Shown: piece by piece, positions 11,527 through 23,300 of the stretch | Layout: every line of letters starts with the position of its first letter | Numbering within the stretch: position 1 is the stretch's first letter | DNA from: Theodoxus fluviatilis | Lineage: Eukaryota; Mollusca; Gastropoda; Cycloneritida; Neritidae | Length of the DNA stretch: 30,000 nt | NCBI GenBank assembly: GCA_034096865.1 | Contig: JAWQFJ010026749.1 | Location: 1-30,000 of the forward strand | Direction: 5' to 3' | The notes under the pieces: model-generated | Seen by the model: the letters and a program-made list of their open reading frames with translations, nothing else | What the model was told of the DNA's origin: nothing | The model's database searches: none | Translations under genes and position numbers: made by a program

Positions 11527-14500
11527 CCAAGGGAAGGGTAGGGTGTTATGGGAAGGGCAGCAAGGGCAGGATAGGGTGTTATAGGAAAGGCAGCAAGGGC
11601 AGGATAGGGTGTTATAGGAAAGGCAGCAAGAGCAGAGTAGGGTGTTATAGGAATGGCAGCAAGGGCAGAGTAGGGTGTTATGGGAAGGGCAGCAAGGGCA
11701 GGGTAGGGTGTTATGGGAAGGGCAGCAAGGGCAGGGTAGGGTGTTATGGGAAGGGCAGCAAGGGCAGGGTAGGGTGTTATGGGAAGGGCAGCAAGAGCAG
11801 AGTAGGGTGTTATAGGAAAGGCAGCAAGGGCAGAGTAGGGTGTTATAGGAAGGGCAGCAAGGGCAGAGTAGGGTGTTATGGGAATGGCAGCAAGGGCAGA
11901 GTAGGGTGTTATGGGAATGGCAGCAAGGGTGTTATGGGAATGGCAGCAAGGGCAGGGTAGGGTGTTATGGGAAGGGCAGCAAGGGCAGGGTAGGGTGTTA
12001 TGGGAAGGGCAGCAAGGGCAAATTAGGGTGTTATAGGAATGGCAGCAAGGGCTGAGTAGGGTGTTATGGGAAATGGCAGCAAGGGCAGAGTAGGGTGTTA
12101 TGGAAATGGCAGCAAGGACAGGGTAGGGTGTTATAGGAATGGCAGCAAGGGCAGGGTAGGGTTTTATAGGAATGGCAGCAAGGGCAGAGTAGGGCAATAT
12201 AGGAATGGCAGCAAGGGCAGAGTAGGGTGTTATAGGAATGGCAGCAAGGGCAGGGTAGGGTGTTATGGGAATGGCAGCAAGGGAAGGGTGGGGTGTTATG
12301 GGAAAGGTAGCAAGGGCAGAGTAGGGTGTTATATAAATGGCAGCAAGGGCAGAGTAAGGTGTTATAGGAATGGCAGCAAGGGCAGAGAAGGGTGTTATGA
12401 GAAAGGCAGCAAGGGCAGGGTAGGGTGTTATGGGAAAGGCAGCAAGAGCAGAGTAGGGTGTTATGGGAATGGCAGCATGGGCAGAGTAGGGTGTTATAGG
12501 AAAGGCAGCAATGGCAGATTAGGGTGTTATGGGAATGGCAGCAAGGGCAGAGTAGGGTGTTGTAGGAAAGGCAGCAATGGCAGAGTAGGGTGTTATGGGA
12601 ATGGCAGCAAGTGCAGGGTAGGGTGTTATAGGAATAGCAGGAAGGGCAAGGTAGGGTGTTATGGGAATGGCAGCAAGGGCAGGGTAGGGTGTTATAGGAA
12701 TGGCAGCAAGGGCAGGGTAGGGTGTTATAGGAAAGGCAGCAAGGGTAGGGTAGGGTGTTATGGGAATGGCAGCAAGGGCAGGGTAGGGTGTTATAGGAAA
12801 GGCAGCAAGGGCAGGGTAGGGTGTTATAGGAATGGCAGCAAGGGCAGGGTAGGGTGTTATAGGAATGGCAGCAATGGCAGGGTAAGGTGTTATGGGAATG
12901 GCAGCAAGGGCAGGGTAGGGTGTTATGGGAAAGGCAGCAAGGGCAGGGTAGGGTGTTATAGGAATGGCAGCAATGGCAGGGTAGGGTGTTATGGGAATGG
13001 CAGCAAGGGCAGGGTAGAGTGTTATGGGAATGGCAGGGTAGGGTGTTATGGGAATGGCAGCAAGGGCAGAGTAGGGTGTTATGGGAATGGCAGCAAGGGC
13101 AGAGTAGGATGTTATAGGAATGTCAGCAAGGGCAGGTTAGGGTGTTATAGGAAAGACAGCAAGGGCAGAGTAGGGTGTTATGGGAATGGCAGCAAGGGCA
13201 GGGTAGGGCGTTGTAGGAAAGGCAGCAAGGGCAGAGTAGGGTGTTATAGGAATGGCAGCAAGGGCAGGGTAGGGTGTTATAGGAATGGCAGCAAGGGCAG
13301 GGTAGGGTGCTATGGGAATGGCAGCAAGGGCAGGGTAGAGTGTTATGGGAATGGCAGCAAGGGCAGGGTAGAGTGTTATGGGAATGGCAGGGTAGGGTGT
13401 TATGGGAATGGCAGCAAGGGCAGGGTAGGGTGTTATGGGAATGGCAGCATGGGCAGGGTAGGGTGATATAGGAATGGCAGCAAGGGCAGAGTAGGGTGTT
13501 ATAGGAATGGCAGCAATGGCAGATTAGGGTGTTATAGGAATGGCAGCAAGGGCAGGGTAGGGTGTTATAGGAATGGCAGCAAGGGCAGAGTAGGGTGATA
13601 TGGGAATGTCAGCAAGGGAAGGGTGGGGTGTTATGGGAAAGGTAGCAAGGGCAGAGTAGGGTGTTATATAAATGGCAGCAAGGGCAGAGTAAGGTGTTAT
13701 AGGAATGGCAGCAAGGGCAGAGTAGGGTGTTATGAGAATGGCAGCAAGGGCAGGGTAGGGTGTTATGGGAAAGGCAGCAAGAGCAGAGTAGGCTGTTATG
13801 GGAATGGCAGCATGGGCAGAGTAGGGTGTTATAGGAAAGGCAGCAATGGCAGATTAGGGTGTTATGGGAATGGCAGCAAGGGCAGAGTAGGGTGTTGTAG
13901 GAAAGGCAGCAAGGGCAGAGTAGGGTGTTATAGGAATAGCAGCAAGGGCAGGGTAGGGTGTTATGGGAATGGCAGCAATGGCAGAGTAGGGTGTTATGGG
14001 AATGGCAGCAAGTGCAGGGTAGGGTGTTATAGGAATAGCAGGAAGGGCAAGGTAGGGTGTTATGGGAATGGCAGCAAGTGCAGGGTAGGGTGTTATAGGA
14101 ATGGCAGCAAGGGCAGGGTAGGGTGTTATAGGAAAGGCAGCAAGGGCAGGGTAGGGTGTTATGGGAATGGCAGCAAGGGCAGGGTAGGGTGTTATAGGAA
14201 AGACAGCAAGGGCAGGGTAGGGTGTTATAGGAATGGCAGCAAGGGCAGGGTAGGGTGTTATAGGAATGGCAGCAATGGCAGGGTAGGGTGTTATGGGAAT
14301 GGCAGCAAGGGCAGGGTAGAGTGTTATGGGAATGGCAGCAAGGGCAGGGTAGGGTGTTATAGGAATGGCAGCAATGGCAGGGTAGGGTGTTATGGGAATG
14401 GCAGCAAGGGCAGGGTAGAGTGTTATGGGAATGGCAGGGTAGGGTGTTATGGGAATGGCAGCAAGGGCAGAGTAGGGTGTTATAGGAAAGACAGCAAGGG

Positions 14501-16510
14501 CAGAGTAGGGTGTTATGGGAATGGCAGCAAGGGCAGGGTAGGGCGTTGTAGGAAAGGCAGCAAGGGCAGAGTAGGGTGTTATAGGAATGGCAGCAAGGGC
14601 AGGGTAGGGTGTTATAGGAATGGCAGCAAGGGCAGGGTAGGGTGCTATGGGAATGGCAGCAAGGGCAGGGTAGAGTGTTATGGGAATGGCAGCAAGGGCA
14701 GGGTAGAGTGTTATGGGAATGGCAGGGTAGGGTGTTATGGGAATGGCAGCAAGGGCAGGGTAGAGTGTTATGGGAATGGCAGGGTAGGGTGTTATGGGAA
14801 TGGCAGCAAGGGCAGGGTAGGGTGATATGGGAAGGGCAGGGTAGGGTGTTATGGAAATGGCAGCAAGGGCAGGGTAGGATGTTATGGGAATGGCAGCAAG
14901 GGCAGAGTAGGGTGTTATGGGAATGGCAGCAAGGGCAGGGTAGGGTGTTATAGGAATGGCAGCAAGGGCAGAGTAGGGTGTTATGGGAATGGCAGCAAGG
15001 GCAGGGTAGGGAGTTGTAGGAAAGGCAGCAAGGGCAGAGTAGGGTGTTATAGGAAAGGCAGCAAGGGCAGAGTAGGGTGTTATAGGAATGGCAGCAAGGG
15101 CAGAGTAGGGCAATATAGGAATGGCAGCAAGGGCAGAGTAGGGTGTTATATGAATGGCAGCAAGGGCAGGGTAGGGTGTTATGGGAAAGGCAGCAAGTGC
15201 AGGGTAGGGTGTTGTGGGAATGGCAGCAAGAGCAGATTAGGGTGTTATAGGAATGGCAGCAAGGGCAGGGTAGGGTGTTATGGGAATGGCAGCAAGGGCA
15301 GGGTAGGGTGTTATGGGAATGGCAGCATGGTCAGAGTAGGGTGTTATAGGAAAGGCAGCAATGGCAGATTAGGGTGTTATGGAAATGGCAGTAAGGGCAG
15401 GGTAGGGTGACATAGGAATGGCAGCAATGGCAGAGTAGGGTGTTATGGGAATGGCAGCAAGGGCAGAGTAGGGTGTTATGGGAAAGGCAGCAATGGCAGA
15501 GTAGGGTGTTATGGGAAAGGCAGCAAGGGCAGGGTAGGGTGTTATAGGAATGGCAGCAAGGGCAGAGTAGGGTGTTATAGGAATGGCAGCAAGGGCAGAG
15601 TAGGGTGATATGGGAATGGCAGCAAGGGCAGGGTAGGGTGTAATAGGAATGGCAGCAAGAGCAGAGTAGGGTGTTATAGGAAATGGCAGCAAGGGCAGGG
15701 TAGGGTGTTATAGGAATGGCAGCAAGGGCAGAGTAGGGTGTTATAGGAATGGCAGCAAGAGCAGAGTAGGGTGTTATAGGAATGGCAGCAAGGGCAGGGT
15801 AGGGTGTTATAGGAATGGCAGCAAGGGCAGAGTAGGGTGTTATAGGAATGGCAGCAAGAGCAGAGTAGGGTGTTATAGGAAAGGCAGCAAGGGCAGAGTA
15901 GGGTGTTATTGGAATGGCAGCAAGAGCAGAGTAGGGTGTTATAGGAAATGGCAGCAAGGGCAGGGTAGGGTGTTATAGGAATGGCAGCAAGGGCAGAGTA
16001 GGGTGTTATAGGAATGGCAGCAAGAGCAGAGTAGGGTGTTATAGGAATGGCAGCAAGGGCAGAGTAGGGTGATATGGGAATGGCAGCAAGGGCAGAGTAG
16101 GGTGATATGGGAAAGGCAACAAGGGCAGAGTAGGGTGTTATAGGAATGGCAGCAAGGGCAGGGTAGGGTGTTATAGGAATGGCAGCAAGGGCAGAGTAGG
16201 GTGTTATAGGAATGGCAGCAAGGGCAGAGTAGGGTGTTGTGGGAATGGCAGCAAGGGCAGAGTAGGGTGTTATAGGAATGGCAGCAAGGGCAGAGTAGGG
16301 TGTTGTGGGAATGGCAGCAAGAGCAGATTAGGGTGTTATAGGAAAGGCAGCAAGGGCAGAGTAGGGTGTTATAGGAAAGGCAACAAAGGGCAAGGGTAGG
16401 GTGTTATGGGAATGGCAGCAAGGACAGAGTAGGGTGTTATGGGAAAGGCAGCAAGGGCAGAGTAGGGTGTTGTGGGAATGGCAGCAAGGGCAGGGTAGGG
16501 TGTAATGGGA
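11527..16510. repeat. 5-kb minisatellite of a 33-bp unit, about 150 copies
   Basis: The unit reads GGAATGGCAGCAAGGGCAGA then GTAGGGTGTTATA (33 bp), with substitutions and some 24-bp units lacking GCAAGGGCA. Because 33 is a multiple of three, long frames stay open on both strands (RVGCYRNGSKG on +, ITPYPALAAIP on -). These are repeat artefacts. Many units have G3-N2-G3-N2-G3-N6-G3 spacing, a G-quadruplex pattern on the + strand. The array sits between the 3' ends of ADPRM and TYW3. Confidence 0.97.
12281..14950. repeat. Higher-order repeat of 1335 bp within the minisatellite
   Basis: Rare variant units recur in the same order 1335 bp apart, for example GGGAAGGGTGGGGTG at 12281 and 13616 and GGGCGTTGTAGG at 13206 and 14541. 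1335 equals 39 units of 33 plus two of 24. The second copy carries compensating two-unit indels. A partial third copy is recognisable near 15140-15380. Confidence 0.75.
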
Positions 16511-16554
16511 GGTGTTCTCACCATTCATCACAAGTGACATTTTCCCCAAGTTCA

Positions 16555-16740
16555 CACCCCGTGTGGGTTGGGGGTCAGAGAAAACCCACATCTCCCTACG
16601 CAATTCGTAAGAGGCAAATAAACAGGGACATCGTGTCTTGATTTACGCTTACTCAGAACTATTCCAGTGATTTTCATGCTAAATGGCCTTGCATAGCCTA
16701 CAAAGGCAGATAGGCCATAAAACTTTATCCATCCATCCAT
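16555..16740 (+). mobile_element. SINE-like element copy B, intact with 11-bp target duplications
   Basis: A 186-bp element ends in an (ATCC)n tail. CCCCAAGTTCA flanks it at 16544-16554 and 16741-16751. The head near the tail forms a hairpin: ATGGCCTT facing its near complement, with inner GCC/GGC. I see no tRNA-like box. The tail and variable-length duplications indicate retroposition by a LINE. Confidence 0.75.
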
Positions 16741-17081
16741 CCCCAAGTTCAGGCCAATCACCAAAAACCAATGGTCCTCAACAAGAACATGACTTCAATA
16801 TGTAATCACCTGATGAATCTGAGACTGAGTGATATTCAGGACTTCACATGTGTAATATCTAAAGACTGCCATATAGAGTCTTTAAAATGTAGGTTTTCAT
16901 CAACAACAGACCATTTGTAACATTTTTGTTTGCATGAATTATTTTAAAAGTCCGTTTAAAATGGTGTAGAAGTGCCTCAGAGAAAATTTTTTCCTGGGAT
17001 AAAACTAGAAATATCTTGTTATCTGGGTGCATTCTTATGCAGTGATAAAATGATACATAACCCAGGTATGAAAAAACACAC

Positions 17082-17087
17082 TTTAAT
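17082..17087 (-). promoter_or_regulatory. ATTAAA polyadenylation signal candidate for TYW3
   Basis: A variant hexamer lies 19 bases after the TYW3 stop codon. That would make an unusually short 3' untranslated region. I found no AATAAA on this strand before the SINE-like copy at 16740, so this is a best guess only. Confidence 0.25.
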
Positions 17088-17105
17088 ACAATGGATGGAG
17101 AGAGA

Positions 17106-17304
17106 TCAAGTGATTTCAAAAAGTGATGGATTGTATATTTCCTCTCCGTCTGCTGAGCTGTCCTCTACTTGATTTCCTGCAGCAGTGTCAACATTGTCAC
17201 GTCTGTCATGTTTTGGTGCTGACTGTCTGTGATTTCTCTTCGTTCTCCTGCCTGTCTCAGGCAGGTCCTTCTTGCTCACCATCTGCTTCATGTTCTCAGA
17301 AAAC
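17106..17304 (-). CDS. TYW3: TYW3 exon 7 and stop
   Basis: The acceptor is tttcatttgacag. It completes the Arg codon, then continues [13 protein letters not shown], a basic stretch (RRTKRNHR), an acidic stretch ([10 protein letters not shown]) and TGA. Confidence 0.9.
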
Positions 17305-20300
17305 CTGTCAAATGAAACAATTGTTTGTCATTCATTCAGTGTTCATTCTCACTTTCAGTGATTGACTGCTGAGCATGATGGAAAGCTTAAATAAAATACT
17401 CAGAGCAAAAATCAGCTTCTACAAAGCAAGTAAAACGAGGAAGCATCTTGAATGAAGTGCTGGTGGTGACGATTTGAAACACTACATTTTGTTAACTCAC
17501 AACTTATGCTGGATCAAAATGAGTTAAATCAAGCATTTCTAATCAATGTTCATTTGGAGTAACAGAAGAAGATTCACCATCAGAACTGCATCACTCATTT
17601 CACTCTTTGCTTTAATTTATTCTTTGACCTCTACAGAGACCTTACCTGTCAATTCTGAGCAAGTTTTCTTTCATTTTGGCATTGGCACACTTGACAAGAT
17701 ACTCTATGAACTGGAAAAAAGAAAGAAAAAACTATTTTTTCATAGTCAGAATTGCTGACAAGCTGAATGAATTTATACCTTTAACAATAATGAACATGAA
17801 AAAAATGATAAGTAATCAAAATAGTTTCATTAATTTCCACACTAATCATCTGCAAGATCAGATGACTGCTTGTCATCAGTTCAATATTTTATTAAACTAT
17901 GTGAGCTGCTGTGAAAAAAAAAGAAAAAAATTCTTCATTATCATTCTCTGGAGGGAAAGATTTCTTATTTGCTTGAAAATGTGACTCAGGAATGAGGAGC
18001 TAACAAAGAGAGAGTTAGCAAAAAAAGTATCCTATGCAAATGCCACATGGGCCATTTTACTAGAAACAAAGGAAGGGGTAGCAGGAGGGAAAGTGAGCAG
18101 TGTCAGAGAGTGGGTGACAATGACACTGAAGTAGCACAACGAAGACAGAAGAAGACAACAAAGCAGGACACAAACCTCTCTGGTCACCAGCAGTTTGCCC
18201 TGCTCTGACAGCGGAACTTCCATTGAGTGTGTGCTCCTCACTGCCTGCAGCGAGTAGAAAACAATAACAGAAATTATAAAAAGAGTACAGAATAAAAGGG
18301 AGACTACCACAGAATTAGAATAGAATGGAATAGAGCTGAGCAGAACAGACCACAATAGAACCTTGCTATCCACACACAGCTTCATAAAACTCCCTGGATG
18401 TCGTCCTTCAAACTACTCCAATTGGTGGTGAAATAAACAGCTCACAAAACGGCAGGTTCAGTAATTAGACTGGATGAATGACTAATATAATAGATTTGCA
18501 ATGAACAGATTAATTAATGGATAAATGAACAGAACAAAATAGACGACCTAATGAATGGGGAAGTGTCAACAAGATTGGACAGCCAGATGCCTTGATAGCT
18601 GTACCAAATGAATAGATTAATGTACAGTTGACATACAGAAAATCAATAGGACAATCAGGATGTATAAACACACACACACACACACATGCACATAAACACA
18701 CACACATACACATTAGTGCAGATATCAATCTAACATCCAGACCAAAATAAACAGTTTCACCTAAAGGAAAGTGTAAGTCTGAAAGGAAGAAGTGCAAACC
18801 ATTGAAAATATACAACTGTCTGGCATTAAAAATGCAATCACATGCCTAGTTTTATAGTGGTACCTACCCTTACAACGAAACATGACATTCATCCACTATG
18901 AAACTGTCACACCCAATTACAAGCATCCATTCTTTACAAGCTGACAGTACATCACAATCTTTTTTTCCCCAAGCCTACATGGAGTTTTATTTATTTTTTA
19001 AAGGGCTTAAAAAAATCATTTCCTTTGGATCAATAAGGGTAACATATGTCTAGATGTCCAGTGCCACTCACCACCCCTTTGGCAGCTGGAACCCTGCTGA
19101 GGTTTGTCGAACCTTGCTCAGTAACTCAGGTGTCCCAAGCAGGCAAAAAGGTTTTTGGGGCACTCAAGATGAAGTCAGATCATTTAGATCCAACCATGCA
19201 TTTAAACCATCCAGGATGGATGGATGGATGGATGGATGGATGGATGGATGGATGGATGGATGGATGAGTAGATGAGAGGATGGATGAGTGAGTGGATGGA
19301 GGGATGGAGGGAGGGATGGAGGGAGGGAGGGAGGGAGGGATGGATGGATGGATGGGTGGGTGGGTGGATGGATGGATGGATGGATGGATGGATGGATGGG
19401 TGGGTGGGTGGATGGATGGATGGATGGATGGAGTTTTATGACCTATCAGCCTTTGTGGAGTATATAAGGCCATTAAGAACAAAAATTACTAGAATAGATT
19501 AGAGTAAGCACAAATCATGTCACGATCATGATGATGTCCCTAGTTTTCCACTGCTTATGAATTGTGTAGGGAGATGCGGTGGGTCTATTCTTACCTCCAA
19601 CCCACAGGAAGCAAAAACTACACAGGAAGACCAAGCCCAACCCACGCACACTAAGAAGCTGGTCAACAAACTCCACTATTTACTGAATATCACAAATATT
19701 CCTAACAAATACCACAACCATTGAATAGCACTGATTTCCCTATTATTTCTTGCTGACGGCTTTATCATGTCACTTACCATAATGATCTTTCCCTTTCCTC
19801 CAATGCTGATTCCTGAGTTTCTAAACCCTGAGGCAATGGCCACAGCATGCTGTGAAAAAGAAAGTTAAAACAACAAATCATCTCGTTGCATGGAACCACT
19901 GAAGAAAAAACAAATTTTGAAATGATGCAGATTCGAAGAGATTTCATTGCAACCAAAACATGGAATTTTAGAGATAAAAAGCCACATTGTACTCGCATTT
20001 CATGAATAACATGTCCTCAAAATGAAATAGCCACACAACATTCAAAAAGGAAAATAGATGCAGTTTAACCCTCTTCTCTCTGGAAGTTTCTCTGTGGCCC
20101 GAAAAAATGGCCCTGCACATGAGAGAAAATTGAGAAGGGAAATTTAAACTTTTAAAGGCCTGTATATTTAAGTAGATTCTTAGCTATTCTTGTAATTCAC
20201 AGGAAAGGTGAGTATTCTCTATGTTTAAGAAATATGTTGTCATGAAGAAGAAATTAAAACTAGTAAGGGGGAAAAAAAGTTCACCATGACCTTCCTGAAT

Positions 20301-23300
20301 GAGAAAATGTGTCCCAGACCATTTGGATCAGGATGGGTTGTGGTCAAGGGGGAGACAACTCAGACTTTTTTTTCTTCCTTCTCTCACTTGCAGGAAATTT
20401 AGAGTGAAGCTGTGCTGCAGCTAAGATGTCAGAGGGATTTAGGAAGGGGAACTGGGGTTGAGGGCTTGCTTGTTTTCATAGATTCGAAGCTATTCTAGTA
20501 CTTTAAATTTTGTATGCCCATTGTCTCAGCCTCACAAGAAAGATGATGATTTTTTATGTGAGAGAAATATGTTATCAAAAGAAAGAAAATAAAACTTGTC
20601 TGAAGGGAAAACAAGTTTTAATGATTTAATCTTTATTTAAGGTACCTGTTAAATCTTACAAGATTGCCTCCCTTAAAGCAGGGTTCGTACAGGTTTTTAG
20701 ATACAAAATTCCATGACTTTTCCATGACTTTCCATGACCTTCAACAACATTTTCCATGACCTAGCGTACTGTGATACATGACAATTTTAAAGAGAAAAGT
20801 GTATGGCGCACGACCAAACTCACGCACAATACACCCGTTGTAAAAAAATTTCTAATTCTTGTTATTATTTTTACAGCAGATTGATTCAAAAACTGACAAA
20901 TGCAGAAAATTTTCAAACAAGTACTCCTTAAAATGATGATACTTTTGTCCCAAATTGTCTGGTGCTTCAACGATTAACGCACGCTGAATGTGGTAATCGA
21001 GCACAAACAGGTGGAAAATTTCCGCCTATTTTCTCCTTTCAAGCGCACAATCCGGGCGCTAGACAAAAAGTAGATTCATCGTACATTAACATCGAATATA
21101 GCGTTGGAAGGGGGAAATCTTGTAGAATCCGAGGGTGTCTGTACGAAAGCGGGAGTGAGCAAATTTTAACAAAATGTCCGATGACGTTCGAACTTTCATC
21201 CATAACTCGTCTTTCGATTTTCACCGGAAGTTCAAACATACACCGAACGAAAGAGCAATCTTTCCTCTAATGAGTAGTAAAGTTTCAACTTGATCAAATG
21301 AGAAACTTCGACGGACGAGTGTTTAGAAGAGACCAACCCGAGTCGCGAAATGCAAACTCCGTCGAGCCACCGCGAGTCGGTAGTGGCGGAGGGTGTTTTT
21401 TTTTACGTAATCGGCTTGTATGTTCTCAGCGGAAATAAGACGGATTAACACAAAACTACACGACACATGTTCTTGAAACCTTCTGCTTCATAAACAACTT
21501 TCATTCTTGTTTTTATTCACAATATTTTGTGGATTGTCCACAATTAGCCATGAAAGTGAAGTGGTATTGCCGAGTGCATTTTGGCTAGTACTGTAGTAGC
21601 GCAAAGATTTGATACAAATTACCATGGAATCCTACCACTAGTTTAAAAAAATTAGACAACTCAGAAAGACTTTCATCTTTCATGTTACATTGGTATTTTG
21701 TGTTATTGATATGTGCGAATCCTAGAAAAAGTGGATTCTATCGAACCGACGGCCACTTCCGGTCTGATGAAATTTCTTCGAACATCGCGTGCGGCGTCTA
21801 TTTAGCACTCGCTGAAGGTCCCGAGTTCTACAATACTTTTTCCAATATGTGCAAAATATTGCAATAAATATCTTCCTATCTGATTGTTCTAGCATAAACT
21901 GAAACAAAACCCCCAATAAACTAACCGATTTCAGCTGATTTGTCCGTCAAAATCGCATCTGCGCCGTCACGTACTCGCCATGAATCATTGTGTGATTTTG
22001 ACGGTCGCGTCATGCTATTTACCAAAATGGCGCTAATGTCTTCGAAATGGCTTAGAAATGAGCATATATATCGTTATCCCCTTCTTGAATATGATATATT
22101 TAAGCTATTCTAATTAAACCAGAACTATATTTGACCAAATTACGTTAGAAACAGCACCATTTTGAAACAGACATGCGGTCGCCATTTCGATCCAGCGCCA
22201 AATGGTAAATAGCAAAATCGGACATGGATATCCAGCTGTTTCTTCTGAAGTTCAGCATTCAGGGACTCATCAAAGAGCAGCACCAGAGAGTCAGAAGACC
22301 GGGCCTTTGCCTTGAGCATGTCTAAGAAATGTGGCCCCAGACCAAAAGTTATCAAGTACCGGGCTTTGCTTTCACTCAAGGCAAACTTGGAGGCGATGAC
22401 ACTGTCGGGAAACATGCGACGGAACAGCTCGTTCATTCCTTTGGTACTGGAGAATAGGAAGTGGGAGATGACCATTTTCACATTCCACAAAATTTCTGCT
22501 TTCAGTGTGTCCTCTGTTGTCAAGAAAGTGTCAATCCCAGTAGATCTACTGCCACTGCCAGTGGGTGCAGGCCTAGTTTCGACCGGCGTAGCAGCACCAG
22601 CTGGAACCACCACCTTTGAAGCACTCTCTGTCTCAGCATTTTTTGCAGTTTGAACAAAATCTGATATTCGTGTTTGACGTTTGCTCTTTTCTTCTTGGTG
22701 TTTTTTAGCACACGCCTGGTGCGCGACACGTTTCATGTGACTTTTCAACGCTGCCGCTTCCATGTTGGATACAGCAAAGTCTTTTTCACAAAATCGGCAC
22801 TTTGCCATCCCATCCACTCTCGCTCGCATGACCCACTCACGGTATTCAGGGTCTCCTGTCCAAGAGTCTTGAAAGCGACACTTTCCAGGCATGATGATAA
22901 TCTGATTCTCAAAGAAACACTGCACCACAAACAATACAAGCTCTTTTCACTCTGTCCTCGCTTGAACCAACTGACCGGACCGGCGTGGAAATGAAACGAG
23001 GTCACCTAGCCAAAGAACCAATCAGGAAGCAGAAGGCACACGAGCCTTCAGAATTAACCAATGGGATGCAAGGGCACGTTTTCCTGACGTGCTCAGCGTT
23101 TAAAATTAGATTGAGAGTATCGCGCGAAGCACAGCCTAGAAAACGTATTTTTTTCTTTCTTTTTTTTCTTTCTTAAATTCCATGACTTTCCATGACCTAA
23201 GTTGAAATTCCATGACTTTCCAGGCCTGGAAAATGAAAAATCAAATTCCATGACTTTCCAGGTTTTCCATGACCTGTACGAACCCTGTTAAAGTGGGGTG

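Larger units (their letters stand above)
20679..23287 (-). mobile_element. hAT-like BED-finger DNA transposon remnant, 2609 bp
   Basis: Terminal inverted repeats CAGGGTTCGTACAGGT at both ends, each followed by several TTCCATGAC repeats. TTAAAG lies directly outside both ends (20673-20678, 23288-23293). A truncated transposase frame is at 22140-22892. The rest is non-coding. It is inserted about 15 bases from the right end of the piggyBac-like element. Confidence 0.8.

Noticed and set aside
12066..14825. Long + strand frames with an 11-residue Gly/Cys/Arg repeat and - strand frames with ITPYPALAAIP
   Set aside because: They follow from a 33-bp unit lacking stops in those frames. Both strands are open at once, and there is no start, splice or conserved-domain signal.
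11527..16510. CRISPR array or telomeric repeat
   Set aside because: There are no unique spacers between repeats. GGGTAGGGTG resembles telomere sequence only in part, and the period is 33.
22674..22994. + strand frame over the transposase
   Set aside because: Antisense shadow of the BED-finger frame.
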